Source: Streptomyces sp. NRRL S-337
Lineage (GTDB): Bacteria; Actinomycetota; Actinomycetes; Streptomycetales; Streptomycetaceae
Assembly (NCBI RefSeq): GCF_000720175.1
Contig: NZ_JOIX01000031.1
Coordinates: 30,757 to 94,756, forward strand
Length of the DNA: 64,000 nucleotides
Direction of reading: 5' to 3'
Part shown: positions 55,063 through 63,759 of the stretch, piece by piece
Position numbering within the stretch: the stretch's first letter is position 1
Layout of the letters: the number at the start of each line of letters is the position of its first letter
The notes under the pieces: generated by a model
What the model saw: the letters and a program-made list of their open reading frames with translations, nothing else
What the model was told of the DNA's origin: nothing
Databases searched by the model: none
Program-made: the position numbers and the translations under genes

Positions 55063-55098
55063 GATACCGCTGTACCAACATCATGGTACGGTCGTATC
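55063..55098. promoter_or_regulatory. TetR-type operator in the TetR/hydrolase gap
   Basis: GATACCGCTGTACCA (55063-55077) and TGGTACGGTCGTATC (55084-55098) are imperfect inverted repeats (12 of 15 matching) around a 6-bp centre, AT-rich at the ends. They lie 28 bp from the hydrolase start and 57 bp from the TetR start. Confidence 0.78.
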
Positions 55099-55126
55099 AC
55101 GAAAACACACGCCCCTGGAGGTGACC

Positions 55127-56080
55127 GTGTCCCCGTCCACCACCCGTAGCCGGGCCGATATCGGCCGCTATGTGAACGACGCCCTGCGCGACCGCTACTT
55201 CGCGGCCTGCGATGCGGTCTACGCCCTCGGTGCGCCCATCCGTGAAGAGACCGACGTGGAGACCTCCTACGGCACCACGCGCGTCTACCGCTACGGCCCG
55301 GCGGACCCCGCCGCGGCGCGGCGCACGCCCGTCGTCCTGATGCACGGCTCGGGCAGCTGCTCCGCCATGTGGTACCCGAACACCCCCGCGCTCAGCGCCG
55401 AGCGGACGGTCTACGCGATCGACACCCCGGGCGACCCGGGCCGCAGCGTGCACCGGGAACCCATGTGGCGGCCCGAGGACGCCGCGCAATGGCTGGACGA
55501 GACGCTGGCCGCACTCGGCCTGGACCGGGTGCACCTGGTCGGTTCCTCGTACGGCGGGTGGCTGGTACTGAACCAGGTGCACCGCGCGCCCGGCCGGCTC
55601 GCCTCGGTCATCCCGCTGGACCCGGGCGGTCTGGAGAAGGTGGGGCTGCGCTTCTTCGTCTGGATCTTCGTCAGCCTCTTCGCGACCTCCGCGCCGCGGG
55701 TGTGGCGCCCCGCGCTGGCGAAGTGGCTGGAGCAGCCGGTGCTGATCGTGCCGGAACTGCGCGCGATGATCAGGGCGGGCGTCCGTGCCTTCCGTATCCG
55801 CCGCCCGGCCCCACTGCCGCTGACCGAGGACGAACTCCGCACCATCCGCACCCCCTTGTACCTGGTGCTCGGCAAGCGGAGCCTGCTGCTGCACCCGAAA
55901 CGGCAGGTCGAACGGGTACCGCGGCTGATCCCCGGGGCCCGCGCCGAGATCGTCTCCGCCACCGGTCACGGACCGCAGATCGATCACGCCGACCTGGTCA
56001 ACGAGCGGATGCTGGCGTTCATGGACTCCGTGGACCGTGCGGACGACGAGAGCCGTTCGCCGTCCGGCCTGACGGGGTGA
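55127..56080 (+). CDS. Alpha/beta hydrolase
   Basis: 317 aa. Oxyanion HG is in VVLMHGSGSCSAMWYPN; nucleophile elbow GSSYGGW (Ser); acid probably in the LYLVLGKRSLLL region; catalytic His in ATGHGPQIDH. A cap region of about 90 residues has a hydrophobic patch (LRFFVWIFVSLFAT). The GTG at 55127 has GGAGG five bases upstream; the GTG at 55121 overlaps that site and is less likely. Substrate unknown; control by the divergent TetR suggests an inducible detoxification or catabolic role. Confidence 0.9.
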   Translation: MSPSTTRSRADIGRYVNDALRDRYFAACDAVYALGAPIREETDVETSYGTTRVYRYGPADPAAARRTPVVLMHGSGSCSAMWYPNTPALSAERTVYAIDTPGDPGRSVHREPMWRPEDAAQWLDETLAALGLDRVHLVGSSYGGWLVLNQVHRAPGRLASVIPLDPGGLEKVGLRFFVWIFVSLFATSAPRVWRPALAKWLEQPVLIVPELRAMIRAGVRAFRIRRPAPLPLTEDELRTIRTPLYLVLGKRSLLLHPKRQVERVPRLIPGARAEIVSATGHGPQIDHADLVNERMLAFMDSVDRADDESRSPSGLTG

Positions 56081-56136
56081 GTGACCCCACGCACCGATGA
56101 CAGCGGTGCCGGCCGGGCAAGGCCGGTCCACGTGCG

Positions 56137-56170
56137 AGGGCCCCGGGGCGGACAGCCACCCCGGGGCCCT
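56137..56170. terminator. Bidirectional terminator between hydrolase and DUF1996 genes
   Basis: A perfect 12-bp stem (AGGGCCCCGGGG / CCCCGGGGCCCT) with a 10-nt loop between convergent stops. Confidence 0.9.
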
Positions 56171-56184
56171 GGCGCATCAGCGGA

Positions 56185-57729
56185 TCAGCGGCATTCGCGG
56201 CCGCTGTTGATGCAGGAGACCGCCTTGTTCATCAAGTCGTCCGACATCACGTTGATGAAGTCGCCGTGGTCGGTGACGGGTTTGTGCAGCTGCTCGGGGA
56301 AGCTGTCGACGGCGAAGCTGTTGCCCTGCGGGACGTCGTAGGTGATCCGCTCGACCAGTTGCGGGATCGGCCGGAAGTTGTTGGGGCAGTTGCCGTTCCG
56401 GTCGGAGAACGTCACGTGGTCGCGGTGGTTGCCGCTGTCGATGTCGCGGCCGTCCCAGCAGTTCTGGAACGCGAAGGTGCGGACGACCTGCGAACCGTTG
56501 GGGCACAGCGGGTACTTGTCCTTGAGCTGGCGGTCCTCGAAACCGGTGCAGGACCAGGAGGCGTTGGCGTTCTTCGTGCCGTTGGTGAACGCCTTCGCGT
56601 CGCCGGTGATGATGCGCAGGAAGCGGGGCATGGCCTGGACCTGGCCGGCCTGGCTGCCGCGGTAGGTGAGGGTCACCGTGGCCGGGGTGATCACCGAGCC
56701 GACGTTGGCGTCCTGGGCGGCACCCGGCTTCTGCTCGGCGTTCCCGTCGAGCTTGCGCAGCACCGGCCAGTAGTAGGTGGACTGGTCGCCGTTGGTGCAG
56801 GTGGTGTCGGAGGCGGCGAGGGAATCGTTGTTGGAGAAGGCGTCGGTGGTCTTGTTGCCGACGTAGTCGTGGGTGTGGTGCGCGCCGTTGCTGACGCCCG
56901 GCGTGACGATGACGTTGTCGGGGTTGAAGTGGCCCTCCTCGTTGCGGCCGCACTCGGTGGTGAAGGTGCCGGTCGTGGCGTTGCCGCCGCGGGGCGCGGC
57001 GAACGGCGGGTCACCGGCGTTCGGCTGGACGGCGGTGATGTCGACGAAGTCGTCGGGGGAGGGCCCGCCGGGCCGGCCCTGCTGCTGGCCACCGTTCTGG
57101 CCCTGCTGCTGACCCGGGTCCTGCGACTGCTGCTGGCCGCCGTCCTGGCCCGGTTGCTGGCTCTGCTGCTGGCCGCCGTCCTGGGGCTGGGGCTGCTGTC
57201 CCTGGTACCAGCCGTCCCGGGTGGACTTCGTCGAGTCGAAGCCGCCGGTGCCCGCCCCCTCGTCGGCGGGCTTCATGGTGCAGCCGCTCATCTTCCACAG
57301 GTACGACGGCCGTTTGGCGTCCCGGGCGATGGCGGTGATCATCGTGCTGATGGTCCGCTGCCGCTGCTGCTTGAGCTGAGTGAGGACGGTGCTGCCGCTG
57401 CCCTCCATCATCCGGTGGTAGGCGTCGTGCACCTGCCGGTCGAGGGTGGCCAGGCTCTTGGAGACCTGCAGCTGGGCGCTGTGCGGGACCTGGCGGAGCC
57501 GTATCCCCACGTCCGGACAGGAGATCGTGCTGGCCAGGACGGTGTGCTGATGGCCGGCTGCCGGCTGGGAGTCGGAGCTGCCGGCCAGCGCCGTGGTCGC
57601 GACCGCTGCGAGGCCGCCGCCGCCCAGCAGGAGCGCGGCCGCGGCGACCAGCATTCTGTTCGTCAGGCGGGAGCGTTTATGGGACTGCTGGCGCTGCTGC
57701 CGTGGGCGGTGCCCTTGCCGTTGCGTCAT
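56185..57729 (-). CDS. Secreted DUF1996 protein
   Basis: 514 aa. Long basic, glutamine-rich n-region and signal helix (LTNRMLVAAAALLLGGGGLAAVATTALAG). A helical region (residues ~65-160) has cysteines at TISCPDVGIRLRQVP and KMSGCTMKP. Next is a Gln-rich repeat linker (DGGQQQSQ, GQQQGQNGGQQQG), then the DUF1996 domain with HFNPDNVIVTPGVSNGAHHTHDYVGN, YYWPVLRK and FAFQNCWDGRDIDSGNHRDHVTF. The conserved His/Asp set may bind metal or sugar. DUF1996 is common in fungi and streptomycetes; function unknown. Confidence 0.88.
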   Translation of the reverse strand: MTQRQGHRPRQQRQQSHKRSRLTNRMLVAAAALLLGGGGLAAVATTALAGSSDSQPAAGHQHTVLASTISCPDVGIRLRQVPHSAQLQVSKSLATLDRQVHDAYHRMMEGSGSTVLTQLKQQRQRTISTMITAIARDAKRPSYLWKMSGCTMKPADEGAGTGGFDSTKSTRDGWYQGQQPQPQDGGQQQSQQPGQDGGQQQSQDPGQQQGQNGGQQQGRPGGPSPDDFVDITAVQPNAGDPPFAAPRGGNATTGTFTTECGRNEEGHFNPDNVIVTPGVSNGAHHTHDYVGNKTTDAFSNNDSLAASDTTCTNGDQSTYYWPVLRKLDGNAEQKPGAAQDANVGSVITPATVTLTYRGSQAGQVQAMPRFLRIITGDAKAFTNGTKNANASWSCTGFEDRQLKDKYPLCPNGSQVVRTFAFQNCWDGRDIDSGNHRDHVTFSDRNGNCPNNFRPIPQLVERITYDVPQGNSFAVDSFPEQLHKPVTDHGDFINVMSDDLMNKAVSCINSGRECR

Positions 57730-57843
57730 GAGATCACTTCGCTTCGTCCGGTGTGAGGGGTGGGGTGGATGCGCCTTGGGGTTGGCCGGCGTGCGCCCCG
57801 GCTGCCGTCCGCCGCGGCCGGGTACGGCCCGCCGCTGGACGGC

Positions 57844-58491
57844 TCAGCTGCTGTGCAGGGTGTTGAAGTCGACCTGGCCGGTGTTCTCCAGGACCGTGAT
57901 GTGGTCCAGCACGGTGGAGTTGGCCTTGTTCGCCAGTGAGCGCACCATCGTGTTGCGGGTCTGGTCGCGGACCATCGCGATCAGCCCGAAGACCTTGCCG
58001 TGCGACCGGCGCAGCAGCTCGGCGAAGAGGCGCGGGTACTCGGCGTCCGAGGCGGAGTTCAACTGGCCGAGCCAGCCCTGCTGTTCGGCACTGGGCTGGT
58101 TGGGCAGCGGGATGCCCAGGGCCCGCCCGGCCTCCACCGACCGCCGGTCCAGCTCGGTGTGGCCGGCCACGAGGTGGTCGCCCGCGGTACGCACCGCCGC
58201 CGTCCTGCCGCGCTCCTGGGCCTGCCGGCCCGCGGGCATCTCCCACAGCCCGGCCAGCCTGACCTTGCGTACGAAGTCCCGGTCCATGGCGGTCAGCGGG
58301 CCGTAACGGGTGTTGACCGTGCCGCCGCCGTCATCGTCGTACGAGACCGTGTTCGTCGCCGCCGACGCGCTCTCACCGAAGAGCTGCACGGGCAGCAGCA
58401 GCGCCGCGAGCGTGGCCACGAGCGCGGCGACCACCAGTCCCGTGGCGATGGTCCGCCCGGATGCTGCGGAATTGCTGAGGATCGACCGCAC
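57844..58491 (-). CDS. Secreted DUF4142 protein
   Basis: 215 aa. Signal helix (TIATGLVVAALVATLAALLLPVQLFGESASA). The helical DUF4142 domain reads TAMDRDFVRKVRLAGLWEMPAGRQAQERGRTAAVRTAGDHLVAGHTELDRRSVEAGRALGIPLP, with a C-terminal bundle ending LDHITVLENTGQVDF. GTG start with GGAGG. Same strand as the DUF1996 gene, 114 bp upstream of it. They may be co-expressed. Confidence 0.87.
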   Translation of the reverse strand: MRSILSNSAASGRTIATGLVVAALVATLAALLLPVQLFGESASAATNTVSYDDDGGGTVNTRYGPLTAMDRDFVRKVRLAGLWEMPAGRQAQERGRTAAVRTAGDHLVAGHTELDRRSVEAGRALGIPLPNQPSAEQQGWLGQLNSASDAEYPRLFAELLRRSHGKVFGLIAMVRDQTRNTMVRSLANKANSTVLDHITVLENTGQVDFNTLHSS

Positions 58492-58742
58492 GGAGCGCCT
58501 CCCGGTTCGTCCCTACGGGAATGGACTGGAATGCCACCGGACGCTAGGCCGCGCACCGCCCCCGTGGACGCGGGTTCTCACCCCTGGACAAATTACGGCC
58601 GGGCCCGCCGCGACACTGCTACGGTGCCGCGGGCGGGCCCGGCCGGGAGCCGGTGCGCGGGCGGACAGGCGTGTGCCCGGCGCGCGGGCAGCACCGTGCT
58701 CACCGCCCACCGCCGGGGACCGGGTCCTTCCGCGTGCGTCCT

Positions 58743-60788
58743 TCAGCGTGCGTACAGGCCCGCCGCCGCCCACCGGCGGCGTTCCTTGCGGGTCTCCGGC
58801 TCCTGGCGCTCACCCTGGGCGTACAGGGCGTCGATCTCCGCCGCGTAGGCCCGTACGATCGCCGCCCGGCGCAGCTTCATCGAGGGCGTCACCAGGCCGG
58901 ACTGCTGGCTGAACTCGCCCGGCAGGATGCGGAAGGCGCGGATCGACTCGGCACGGGACACCGAGGCGTTGGCGCGCGCCACGGCCCGCCGGACCTCCGC
59001 CTGCAACTGCTCCTCCGGCGACGGCCCCGAAGCCGCACCGCCGCCCGTACCGCCCTCCTCCGGCTCGCCGCGCAGCTTCCGCCACTGCGCCAGCGCCTCC
59101 GGATCGAGGGTGATCAGCGCCGTCACGTACGGCCGGTTGTCGCCGACGACCACGCACTGCGAGATCAGCGGATGGGCACACAGCCGCTGCTCCAGCCCCT
59201 GCGGAGCAACGCTCTTGCCGTTGCTGGTGATGATGATGTCCTTCTTGCGGCCGGTGATGACCAGATAGCCGTCGTCGTCCAGGTGCCCGAGGTCACCGGT
59301 CGGCAGCCAGCCGTCGTACAGCCCGCTGCCGGGACCGTGGGCGGTGCTGGGGGCGGTGCCGGGGGACGGGCCGTTGCCCGGGCCCGCGCCGCGCCGGTGC
59401 CTGCCGTTCGGCCCCGCCCCGGCACCGGCGCCGGTAACGCCGCTTCCACCTCCGCCCCCGTCGCCCTCCTCGTCGTCCAGATAGCCCGCGAACACCACCG
59501 GCCCGCGCACCCACACCTCCCCGTCCAGCGCCAGATGGATCGCGCTGCCGGGCAGCGGGAGGCCCACCGTCCCGAAGCGGACCTGGCCCGGCGGCTGGGC
59601 GGTGATCGCACCGCTGGTCTCCGTCAGGCCGTAACCGTCGTAGACCGTGATGCCGATGCCGGCGAAGAGCAGCCCCAGCTCCCGCAGCAGGGGCGAACCG
59701 CCGGACACCGCGGTCCGCACCCGGCCGCCCAGCAGGTCCCGGATACGGGAGTACACCAGCCGCTCGTAGAGCGCGTGCCGGGCCCGCAGGAACGGATCGG
59801 GGCCGCGCCCGGTGCCCCGGGCCTCCGCGGCCTGCGCCTCCGCGTACCGCACCGCCACGGTCATCGCCGCGTCGAACATCCGCCGCCGGCCCGCCCGTTC
59901 GGCGGCGAGCCGGGCGCGGGCACAGATCTTCTCGAAGACGTGCGGCACCGCGAACAGGAACGTCGGCCGGAACGACGCGAGGGCGGGCAGCAGCTCCTCC
60001 GAGGACGGATCGGGCTGATGGGCCAGCTTGACCCCGCCGCGCAGGCACGCGACCTGCACCACGAGCCCGTAGACGTGCGCGAACGGCAGGAATGCCAGCA
60101 GGGAGGGGCGTTCGCCGGGCGGGGCCAGCAGCCCGCCCCAGCCCGCGTAGAGGGTGTCGCACTCGGCGGCGAGATTGGCGTGCGTGATCACGCAGCCGCG
60201 CGGACGCCCGGTGGTGCCCGAGGTGTGCACGATCGCCGCGGTCGAACCGGGCGCGACGGCATGCCGCAGACGGTGCACATCGGCGTCGGTCAGCCGGGTG
60301 CCCTCCTCCATCAGCCGCTGCACGCAGTCCAGGTCCAGCTGCCACAGCCGGCGCAGCCGGGAGCGCGCGTCGCACGCCTCCGCCACGGTCATGGCGTGCG
60401 CCTCGTGCTCGACGACGATCGCGGTGACCTTCGCCCCGTTGAGGATGCAGCGAAGCTGCTCGGCCGACGCGGTCGGATAGACCGGCACCAGCTCCCCGCC
60501 GATCGCCCACAACGCATAGCTGAACAGCGTCCACTCGTAACGGGTCCGGGACATCAGCGCGACCCGCGCCCCCGGCCGGATCCCGTCCGCCAACAGCCCC
60601 CTGGCCAGGGCCATCACCTCGTCGCGGAACTCCCCGGCGGTCACCTCCAGCCAGCCGTCCGGCGCCCGGTCGTCGCGCCGCGCCAGCTGGGCGAAGTCCG
60701 GCTGGTGCGCGGCGGTGTCGAAGACGGAGTCGGCGAGGCCGCCGGTCCGTAGCGGAGCCGCCAGGGCCGGAACGCTGATGTCGCGCAC
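58743..60788 (-). CDS. Long-chain fatty acyl-CoA synthetase (AMP-forming)
   Basis: 681-aa ANL enzyme activating fatty acids with ATP and CoA. P-loop AIVHTSGTTGRPRGCVITHAN, core DGYGLTETSGAIT, and YDGWLPTGDLGHLDDDGYLVITGRKKDIIITSNGKSV with the catalytic C-terminal hinge and lysine region. An insert of about 50 Gly/Pro/Ala-rich residues (DEEGDGGGGGSGVTGAGAGAGPNG ...) interrupts the C-terminal domain before the hinge and is not typical. GTG at 60788 has an almost ideal AGGAGG. An in-frame ATG 17 codons upstream does not. Confidence 0.93.
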   Translation of the reverse strand: MRDISVPALAAPLRTGGLADSVFDTAAHQPDFAQLARRDDRAPDGWLEVTAGEFRDEVMALARGLLADGIRPGARVALMSRTRYEWTLFSYALWAIGGELVPVYPTASAEQLRCILNGAKVTAIVVEHEAHAMTVAEACDARSRLRRLWQLDLDCVQRLMEEGTRLTDADVHRLRHAVAPGSTAAIVHTSGTTGRPRGCVITHANLAAECDTLYAGWGGLLAPPGERPSLLAFLPFAHVYGLVVQVACLRGGVKLAHQPDPSSEELLPALASFRPTFLFAVPHVFEKICARARLAAERAGRRRMFDAAMTVAVRYAEAQAAEARGTGRGPDPFLRARHALYERLVYSRIRDLLGGRVRTAVSGGSPLLRELGLLFAGIGITVYDGYGLTETSGAITAQPPGQVRFGTVGLPLPGSAIHLALDGEVWVRGPVVFAGYLDDEEGDGGGGGSGVTGAGAGAGPNGRHRRGAGPGNGPSPGTAPSTAHGPGSGLYDGWLPTGDLGHLDDDGYLVITGRKKDIIITSNGKSVAPQGLEQRLCAHPLISQCVVVGDNRPYVTALITLDPEALAQWRKLRGEPEEGGTGGGAASGPSPEEQLQAEVRRAVARANASVSRAESIRAFRILPGEFSQQSGLVTPSMKLRRAAIVRAYAAEIDALYAQGERQEPETRKERRRWAAAGLYAR

Positions 60789-60960
60789 AGCACCTCCTAG
60801 GTGTTCCCCCTTGGTCCCCGGTCCCCCCTCCCGGTCCACCGCCGTCCCGACGGCAGGGAGGGCAAGTTACCCACAGGTGTCCCGGCTGCCCAGGTCTCCG
60901 GCTACTCTTGAGCGGAAGACGACAAGTCCTGGTAAGCGGGTAGGCGGAAGGAGGCGCAGC

Positions 60961-61266
60961 ATGTACCGGCTCGTCGAAGCATGGCGGCTGTACACCTCCG
61001 CGATCCTCTTCCTCCTCGTCGGCCTCCTCCTCACCCAGACGGGCCTGACGACGGCCCTGGCCGCGGCCGCGACCACCGCCGCGCTGTTGCTGCTGTGCAG
61101 CGCCTTCCTGATCGCGTCCTGCGCACAGCCGGTGCCACCGGGCCGGATCCGTACGGCGATCCGCGACCGCGAGCGGCGAACGGCGTTCCTGCCCCAACGC
61201 GACCCCGACGCGGCCGGCCGACCACGCCCCCGAGCACCGGGCCGCGCCCTCCCGACGGCCGCGTAG
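60961..61266 (+). CDS. Small membrane protein upstream of YidC paralogue
   Basis: 101 aa. Two TM helices (AILFLLVGLLLTQTGLTTALAAA and AALLLLCSAFLIASCA), a basic C-terminal tail (PPGRIRTAIRDRERRTAFLPQRDPDA) rich in Arg and Pro. GGCGGAAGGAGGCGC provides a good ribosome site. Proteins of this type are repeatedly found just before the second YidC gene in Streptomyces, so it may be part of the same insertion pathway. Confidence 0.78.
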   Translation: MYRLVEAWRLYTSAILFLLVGLLLTQTGLTTALAAAATTAALLLLCSAFLIASCAQPVPPGRIRTAIRDRERRTAFLPQRDPDAAGRPRPRAPGRALPTAA

Positions 61267-61550
61267 ACGCACGGGCAACTCGGCAACTCCGCACTCCTCA
61301 GGGGCGGATACCGCATTCCGGGATTCCGGCCTTCCGGGCCTCCGGCATTCCAGGCTTCCGGTTCTTCCGGTGTTCCGGGATGAGGCCCGCGTCCGGATTT
61401 CTGGGATCAGGCCCGCCTCCGGGCTTCTGGGCGTAGGCCCGCCCCGGACTTCCGGACTCCCAGGCTTTGCTGCCCCCTTTGCCCGCGTCTGCGCAGCTCG
61501 TCACGCCGACATCCTGTCCCGGCACGACGAGACCCGTGGAGGGCTCACCC
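61267..61550. other. TTCCGG-rich degenerate repeat tract
   Basis: 284 bp. From about 61312 to 61465 a degenerate, roughly 9-bp-spaced TTCCGG/CTCCGG motif recurs more than ten times. No gene. GTGGAGGG before 61551 serves yidC. Confidence 0.6.
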
Positions 61551-62759
61551 ATGTCCATGTTCGGCTTTCTCGGCGATGCGCTCGGGCGCGGCGCCGCAGC
61601 GCTCGATCCGCTCTTCGGCGGTGCGGCCGTGGCCGCCACCATCGTCCTGTTCACCCTCGCGGTACGCGCCGCACTGCATCCGCTCGCCCGCGCCGCGGCC
61701 CGCGGCGAGACGGCCCGCGCGGCCCTCGCCCCCCAACTCGCCGCCCTCCAGCGCAAGCACAAGAACGACCCCGAGCGGCTGCAGAAGGCGATGGCCGACC
61801 TGTACGCCAAGACCGGCGCCTCGCCGCTGTCCGGCTGCCTACCGTCGCTGCTCCAACTGCCCGTGTTCTTCGTGATGTACCACCTCTTCTCCACCGGGGG
61901 CGGCGGCCTGCTCGACCACACGCTGCTGGGCGCACCGCTCGGCGGCCACTGGAGCGAGGCCCTGGCGGACGGCGGTCCCTTCGGCCCGCAGGGCCTGGTC
62001 TACCTCGCGCTGTTCGTGCTGATAGCGGCGGTCGCCACCTGGAACTACCGGCGTGCCCGCGCCACCGCGGCCCAGGCTCCGACCCAGGCCCCGACCCTGA
62101 CCCCGGGCCGATCGGTGCCCGGCATGGCCTCGTTGACGAAGCTGATGCCGCTGCTGTCGTTCGGCACGCTGATCACGGTGGCGGTGGTCCCGCTGGCCGC
62201 CGGCCTGTACATGGTGACGACCACGACCTGGACGGCCTGCGAACGGGCGCTGCTGAAGCGGGACAAGGGGGAGAAGGGGGCCGAAGGAGCGGAGGGGCCC
62301 GAGGGGAAGAAGGAGTCTGAGGGGAAGAAGGGGCCCGAGGGGAAGAAGGAGTCTGAGGGGTCGAAGGGTCCCAAGGGGGACGAGCAGCAGAAGCAGGAGA
62401 AGCGGCAGAAGCGGCAAGGTGCTGTACCGGCCGCGGCGGAAGGGAACGGGGCCGCGGCGAAGAAGCCGGCGGTCACCCCCGCCGCCGGTACACCGTCCGC
62501 CGCCACCGCCACCTCCCCTGGGCGCGCACCGCAGCAGCACGGACCGCAGCAGCGCGCACCGAAGAGCCGTGCGGCACGGCAGCGGGTGGCCCGGGCAAGG
62601 GCCAACGCCGAGGCGCGCACCCGGACCGACGCACAGACGAGGCGCCCCCTGCCGGCCGATGTGCAGGCGAGGGCCCGGCGCGACTCGGGCGGCGACTCGG
62701 GCGGCGATTCGGGCAACGACTCAAGTGGTGCCGGACGCATCGTTACTACCGCTCAGTAA
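61551..62759 (+). CDS. YidC/Oxa1-family membrane protein insertase, paralogue
   Basis: 402 aa. Oxa1 core: five TM helices with LFTLAVRAALHPLARAAARGETARAALAPQLAALQRKHKNDPERLQKAMADLYAKTGASPLSGCLPSLLQLPVFFVMYHLF, and the later MASLTKLMPLLSFGTLITVAVVPLAAGLYMVTTTTWTACERALLK. The conserved basic groove residue in helix 1 (LAVRAALHP) is present. The C-terminal ~150 residues are charged low complexity, beginning with four 6-residue units (EGKKES/EGKKGP) encoded by an 18-bp tandem repeat. It differs from the housekeeping YidC, which is near rnpA/jag; this is the second copy. ATG with GGAGGG. Confidence 0.9.
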   Translation: MSMFGFLGDALGRGAAALDPLFGGAAVAATIVLFTLAVRAALHPLARAAARGETARAALAPQLAALQRKHKNDPERLQKAMADLYAKTGASPLSGCLPSLLQLPVFFVMYHLFSTGGGGLLDHTLLGAPLGGHWSEALADGGPFGPQGLVYLALFVLIAAVATWNYRRARATAAQAPTQAPTLTPGRSVPGMASLTKLMPLLSFGTLITVAVVPLAAGLYMVTTTTWTACERALLKRDKGEKGAEGAEGPEGKKESEGKKGPEGKKESEGSKGPKGDEQQKQEKRQKRQGAVPAAAEGNGAAAKKPAVTPAAGTPSAATATSPGRAPQQHGPQQRAPKSRAARQRVARARANAEARTRTDAQTRRPLPADVQARARRDSGGDSGGDSGNDSSGAGRIVTTAQ

Positions 62760-62772
62760 CGGTCCAGTCTGT

Positions 62773-62802
62773 GAACGGGGTCTTGCGGACTGGACCCCGT
62801 TC
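62773..62802 (+). terminator. Hairpin after the YidC paralogue (with an alternative upstream stem)
   Basis: GAACGGGGTC / GACCCCGTTC form an exact 10-bp stem with a 10-nt loop. GGTCCAGTC (62761-62769) pairs exactly with GACTGGACC (62788-62796) and would compete with it. Confidence 0.7.
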
Positions 62803-62898
62803 TCGGAGGATCAACCAAATCGCTCGATGGCCGTCCCCCATCGGCCGGCCCGGAAGACCCCTTCCAGGGCCGACCCTTCGACCACGGGAGTTGAACCG

Positions 62899-63756
62899 AT
62901 GAAGCTGCTGCGTGTCGGAACGGTGGGGGCGGAACGCCCGGCGCTGCTCGACGAGGAAGGGGTCCTGCGGGACCTGTCGGGACTGGTGCCGGACATCGAC
63001 GGAACGCTGCTCGCGGACGACGAGAAACTCGCCCGGATCCGCGCCGCCGCGGCCGCCGGCGACTTGCCCGCGCTGGACGCCGCGGGGCTGCGCACCGGTC
63101 CGCCGGTGGCCCGGATCGGCAAGATCGTGTGCATCGGGCTGAACTACCACGACCACGCCCGCGAGACCGGCGCCCCGACCCCCGAGGAGCCGATCATCTT
63201 CATGAAGGCCCCGGACACGGTCGTCGGGCCGGACGACACGGTGCTCGTCCCGCGCGGCAGCGTGAAGACCGACTGGGAGGTGGAACTGGCGGTCGTGGTC
63301 GGCCGTACCGCCCGCTATCTGGAGACCGACGAGCAGGCGCTGGCGGCGGTCGCCGGTTACGCGGTGGCGCACGACGTCTCGGAGCGCGCCTTCCAGATCG
63401 AGCGCGGCGGCCAGTGGGACAAGGGCAAGAACTGCGAGACGTTCAACCCGCTGGGCCCGTGGCTGGTGACCGCCGACGAAGTACCCGACCCGCAGGCCCT
63501 CGGCATCCGGCTGTGGGTCAACGGCGAACTGAAGCAGGACGGCACGACCGCGGAGCAGATCTTCCCGGTCGCCGAAGTGGTCCGCTACGTCAGCCAGTTC
63601 ATGACCCTGTACCCGGGCGACGTCATCAACACCGGCACCCCGGCCGGCGTCGCCATGGGCCAGCCCGAACCGAAGCCATACCTCAAGCCCGGCGACGTCG
63701 TCGAGCTCGAGATCGACGGCTTGGGCCGCCAACGGACCCAGCTGAAGGCCGCGTAA
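62899..63756 (+). CDS. Fumarylacetoacetate hydrolase-family protein
   Basis: 285 aa. FAH fold: KIVCIGLNYHDHARETGAPTPEEPIIFMKAPDTVVGPDDTV, the metal-binding Glu/Asp set in DWEVELAVVVGR and GYAVAHDVSER, GKNCETFNPLGPWLVTADEVPDP, and LYPGDVINTGTPAGVAMG. It resembles the ureidoglycolate lyase/2-hydroxyhepta-2,4-diene-1,7-dioate isomerase subgroup, so it is not certainly the last tyrosine-catabolic step, though hppD is in the same window. GGGAG precedes the ATG. The stop is followed by the modular repeat. Confidence 0.88.
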   Translation: MKLLRVGTVGAERPALLDEEGVLRDLSGLVPDIDGTLLADDEKLARIRAAAAAGDLPALDAAGLRTGPPVARIGKIVCIGLNYHDHARETGAPTPEEPIIFMKAPDTVVGPDDTVLVPRGSVKTDWEVELAVVVGRTARYLETDEQALAAVAGYAVAHDVSERAFQIERGGQWDKGKNCETFNPLGPWLVTADEVPDPQALGIRLWVNGELKQDGTTAEQIFPVAEVVRYVSQFMTLYPGDVINTGTPAGVAMGQPEPKPYLKPGDVVELEIDGLGRQRTQLKAA

Positions 63757-63759
63757 GCG

